Below are positions 61,496-64,000 of a DNA stretch of 64,000 nucleotides, one piece after another. The DNA comes from UBA961 sp014191195. Lineage in GTDB: Bacteria; Bacteroidota; Ignavibacteria; Kapaibacteriales; UBA961. Position 1 is the first letter of the stretch; every line of letters starts with the position of its first letter. The translations under genes and the position numbers were made by a program. The DNA lies in the NCBI GenBank assembly GCA_964204605.1, contig OZ123195.1, forward strand, positions 124,001 through 188,000, read 5' to 3'. The notes under the pieces were generated by a model, which was given only the letters and a program-made list of their open reading frames with translations, was not told the origin of the DNA and ran no database searches.

Positions 61496-62354
61496 GTAGC
61501 CAGGTGTCTAGATCTAAAGAAATATCTAATGCAGCTGCAGAATGTGTAAGTGCACCCACAGAGATATAATCTACTCCTGTTTCAGCATATGCTTTAATAG
61601 TTTCTAAATGTATTCCACCAGACGTTTCTGTCTCACATCTTCCATTAACAAGTTCTACAGCAGCCCTGGTTTGAATTGGAGTAAAGTTATCGAACATTAT
61701 TCTTTGTACACCAGGACATTCTAATATCACAATAACTTGTTGAATGGTATCTGCTTCTACTTCTAAAGGTGTGTTTTCTGAGATATAATTTCTGCATAAT
61801 GCGATGGCTTGATAGATGCCTCCAGCAGCAGCAATATGATTGTCTTTTATAAGTGCCATATCATATAATCCCATTCTATGATTATATCCACCACCAATTC
61901 TGACAGCATACTTATCTAATGCACGCCAACCTGGAATAGTTTTTCTTGTATCTAATATTCTTGTTTCTGTTCCACTAATTGCTGAAACATATGTATGAGT
62001 TAAAGTAGCGACGCCACTCATTCTTTGCATAAAATTAAGAGCAGTTCTTTCCCCGGATAATATATCTCTTGCTTCTCCACTTATCTTTGCGATTGGAGTC
62101 CCATTTTTAACGAAATCCCCATCTGATAGCAATGGTTCCCAAACACAAGTATTGCCACTGACTGTGTCAAAAACTAATTTAGCTATATCCATTCCACAAA
62201 TAATTCCATCTGATTTTGCCATCAATAATCCACTAGTCCAGGCCCCTCGAATAGGAAATATACTCTCAGCAGTTAGATCGCCAGAGTTTATATCCTCGTG
62301 TAAGGCGATTTGGATTAAACGAATTATTTCAGAATTGATAAGTTCTTTTTGCAC
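61485..62354 (-). CDS. nadC: Nicotinate-nucleotide pyrophosphorylase (quinolinate phosphoribosyltransferase)
   Basis: A 289-residue enzyme converting quinolinate and PRPP to nicotinate mononucleotide in NAD synthesis. Family blocks are LHEDINSGDLTAESIF, ERTALNFMQRMSGVATLTHTY, RKTIPGWRALDKYAVRIGGGYNHRMGLYDMALIKDNHI (substrate-binding Arg/Lys/His), EVEADTIQQ and FDNFTP, ETSGGI and ISVGALTHS. All catalytic regions are intact. Quinolinate can come either from the aspartate route (nadA/nadB) or from tryptophan via kmo, and the window contains kmo but not nadA/nadB. Confidence 0.95.
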   Translation of the reverse strand: MQKELINSEIIRLIQIALHEDINSGDLTAESIFPIRGAWTSGLLMAKSDGIICGMDIAKLVFDTVSGNTCVWEPLLSDGDFVKNGTPIAKISGEARDILSGERTALNFMQRMSGVATLTHTYVSAISGTETRILDTRKTIPGWRALDKYAVRIGGGYNHRMGLYDMALIKDNHIAAAGGIYQAIALCRNYISENTPLEVEADTIQQVIVILECPGVQRIMFDNFTPIQTRAAVELVNGRCETETSGGIHLETIKAYAETGVDYISVGALTHSAAALDISLDLDTWLPKS

Positions 62355-62380
62355 TACAAAACCTAATAGTAAAGAATGAA

Positions 62381-63829
62381 TTATTTGGATTTATTCCAGA
62401 TAAAATAGACAGGAATACCAGCAAGAACAAGAAGAATGCCTGGTAATGTTGTTTCAGGTTTAAATAGGATTAAATCAAAGATAATAGCACATGCAAAGGC
62501 AATATATAATGCTGGTAAAAAAGGATATCCAAATGCTTTGTATGGTCTTTCTGCATCAGGCTTCTTTTTTCTTAAAATAAAAATACCAGCAATAGTGAGG
62601 ATATAAAAAATTAGTACAGCAGTAACTACATAATCTAATAATGCATTATATGTTCCGGATAAACATAATAAAGAGGCCCAAATTGCTTGAATGATTAAAG
62701 CAGTTGCGGGCACACCTTTTGTGTTTAAAGTTCCTGCTTTTGGAAAAAATAATTTATCTTTAGCCATTGCATAATATGCTCTTGACCCAGACAGAATTAT
62801 ACCATTATTGCAACCAAAAGTAGAAATCATAATTAATGCAGCCATAATAGCGGCCCCACCAGATCCAAAAATTATCTCAGCTACAGCAGCGCCTACTCTA
62901 TCACTTATTGCAAACTGTATTCCTCGTCCAGCTACATCTATCGCATTTGGTGAGCCATTAACAGAAAGTACATTCATATAGGCAATATTTGCAAGAAGAT
63001 ATAAAACCGTTACGATTGCAGTACCTAAGAATAAACTTATCGGAATAGTTTTGCTTGGATTTTTAACCTCACCAGCTGTGAATGTGATATTATTCCAGGC
63101 ATCACTAGAAAATATAGATCCAACCATAGCTGTCCCGAAAGCTGCTAATAATGCAAGGCCTGCTAATTCAGTTATAGAGCCATCAGAAGATATTGCCGAT
63201 GAATGCCAAAATTCTGAAAGATTATGAGATAAAACAGCAGAATTGCCAGAAAAAAACAAACCTAAAGCTATTAATCCCAATAAAGCTATTGTTTTAGTAA
63301 AAGTAAAAATGTTTTGAATAAACTTACCTTCTCTTACGCCCCTAAGATTAATTATAGTTAAAACCCAAATACTGAAGATTGCTAAAATCTGAGCACCACT
63401 TATTGAAAAACTACCCAGCGAAAAAAGAATATTCTTTTCATTAACAATTGGGAAAAATACACCTGTATATTTTGCAAAAGCAACTGCAACAGCAGCAATT
63501 GTTCCTGTTTGAATCACAGAAAATAATGTCCAACCATATAAAAAAGCTATAAAAGGATTATATGCTTCCCTTAAATACACATATTGTCCACCTGCTTTTG
63601 GCATCATTCCAGCTAATTCACCATAACTTAATGCAGCAATGAGAGTAAAAAAACCAGTTAAAGCCCATACCAATAATACCCAGCCACCACCACCAACAGT
63701 TCTAGAGATATCGGCACTTACGATAAAAATGCCCGAGCCAATCATTGATCCAATTACTAGCATTGTAGAATCAAGTAGACCTAAATCCCTTTTAAATTCA
63801 GTTGATTGTTGTGTAGAAGATTGGGGCAT
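62381..63829 (-). CDS. APC-superfamily amino-acid permease
   Basis: A 482-residue inner-membrane transporter with twelve hydrophobic helices. The GSMIGSGIFIVSADISR motif (about 27-43) is the helix-1 unwound region that binds the amino acid backbone. KAGGQYVYLREAYNPFIAFLYGW (about 77-99) and GEVKNPSKTIPISLFLGT (about 253-270) are typical of the LAT/APC family. The transported amino acid is not predictable. It follows nadC upstream on the minus strand by 26 bp and its upstream region ends at a strong terminator palindrome (63922-63962). Confidence 0.88.
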   Translation of the reverse strand: MPQSSTQQSTEFKRDLGLLDSTMLVIGSMIGSGIFIVSADISRTVGGGGWVLLVWALTGFFTLIAALSYGELAGMMPKAGGQYVYLREAYNPFIAFLYGWTLFSVIQTGTIAAVAVAFAKYTGVFFPIVNEKNILFSLGSFSISGAQILAIFSIWVLTIINLRGVREGKFIQNIFTFTKTIALLGLIALGLFFSGNSAVLSHNLSEFWHSSAISSDGSITELAGLALLAAFGTAMVGSIFSSDAWNNITFTAGEVKNPSKTIPISLFLGTAIVTVLYLLANIAYMNVLSVNGSPNAIDVAGRGIQFAISDRVGAAVAEIIFGSGGAAIMAALIMISTFGCNNGIILSGSRAYYAMAKDKLFFPKAGTLNTKGVPATALIIQAIWASLLCLSGTYNALLDYVVTAVLIFYILTIAGIFILRKKKPDAERPYKAFGYPFLPALYIAFACAIIFDLILFKPETTLPGILLVLAGIPVYFIWNKSK

Positions 63830-63921
63830 ATCAATTCGTTATTTAATGATAAAATGTATGAGTTATATAAGAAATTAAGAAAAATTAGTGATTCATGAAT
63901 ACATGAAAAAAGATATATATT

Positions 63922-63962
63922 TAATAAAGAAAAAGCCGCTTTAAGCGGCTTTTTCTTTATTA
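63922..63962. terminator. Bidirectional terminator palindrome at window end
   Basis: A perfect inverted repeat with 20-bp arms (63922-63941 and 63943-63962) around a single central base, GCCGCTT/AAGCGGC flanked by A- and T-rich sequence. It would end a minus-strand gene entering from beyond the window and may also act on plus-strand transcripts. Confidence 0.8.
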
Positions 63963-64000
63963 GCATAATCCAAATTCACTTTCAGTTGGCTGATACCACG
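63941..64000 (-). CDS. Possible 3' end of a minus-strand gene cut by the window
   Basis: In one minus-strand frame the last 60 bases read RGISQLKVNLDYANKEKAA and then TAA (63941-63943). The stop lies at the centre of the terminator palindrome. The other two minus frames hit stops quickly. Only 19 codons are visible, so this is a tentative call; product unknown. Confidence 0.35.
   Translation of the reverse strand, partial: RGISQLKVNLDYANKEKAA

Noticed and set aside
1..64000. CRISPR array, insertion sequence or prophage
   Set aside because: No regularly spaced repeats, transposase, terminal inverted repeats or phage structural genes were seen on either strand.

Overview
The window is chromosomal DNA from an AT-rich, Gram-negative bacterium of the Bacteroidota/Chlorobi (FCB) group. 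The evidence is two proteins with C-terminal type IX secretion (T9SS) sorting domains, an OstA/LptA-like lipopolysaccharide transport protein, LpxH and a heptose adenylyltransferase (outer membrane), signal-peptide lipoproteins, a kynurenine 3-monooxygenase of the kind found in Bacteroidota, and an unfused QueF/QueD pair. The low GC and gene content would fit an Ignavibacteria/Kapabacteria-like lineage, but that placement is inference. No phage, insertion sequence, CRISPR array or conjugation gene is visible. This is a dense core-genome segment of about 62 protein genes and one tRNA.

Layout. 1-2965 (minus): an uncharacterised protein cut by the window edge, an MtnX-like HAD phosphatase and a hydroxyacyl-CoA dehydrogenase homologue that has lost its catalytic motifs. 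3074-10236: cdsA, an ABC-2 permease, a PolB-like exonuclease, a PASTA-bearing class B penicillin-binding protein, a Xer recombinase and guaB. 10425-14238: sufU, a sufT-like gene, a PaaE-like reductase and an M28 peptidase. 14239-20328: yraN, miaB, dnaB, a copper-chaperone-like protein, an outer-membrane-like protein, a BtuF-like protein, an NTF2-like protein and rlmB. 20375-28121 (all plus): queF, queD, gltX, a lipoprotein, an orphan sigma-54 activator, a DUF6438-like lipoprotein, lepB, cdaA, pcm and rfaE2. 28116-36937: kmo, a metallo-hydrolase, a secreted gluzincin, dapA, groEL/groES under a CIRCE operator, a coiled-coil protein and gcvT.

37014-42094 (minus) is the most distinctive block. 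It holds an ECF sigma factor, a predicted anti-sigma factor that crosses the inner membrane and ends in an outer-membrane barrel-like domain, a lipoprotein, and a large T9SS-exported FN3/Ig-like surface protein. It looks like one trans-envelope signalling operon. 42281-48686 (plus): terC, an aminotransferase, trxA, a pterin dehydratase, eno, a phosphohexomutase and a family-4 uracil-DNA glycosylase. 48687-49074 is the only long gene-poor gap; it holds a GC-rich chain of four hairpins, a terminator and tRNA-Leu(CAA). 49075-63829: a T9SS Asp-box protein, speB, lpxH, a beta-propeller-like protein, a TetR regulator, a small exported protein, smc, an OstA-like gene, nadC and an amino-acid permease.

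Genes with linked roles include kmo plus nadC, with a KAT-like aminotransferase (tryptophan-derived NAD synthesis); queF plus queD (queuosine); cdsA, lpxH, rfaE2 and OstA (envelope lipid/LPS); and sufU plus sufT (Fe-S assembly). Convergent genes are packed tightly, often overlapping at their stop codons, and one plus-strand terminator lies inside the antisense yraN gene.
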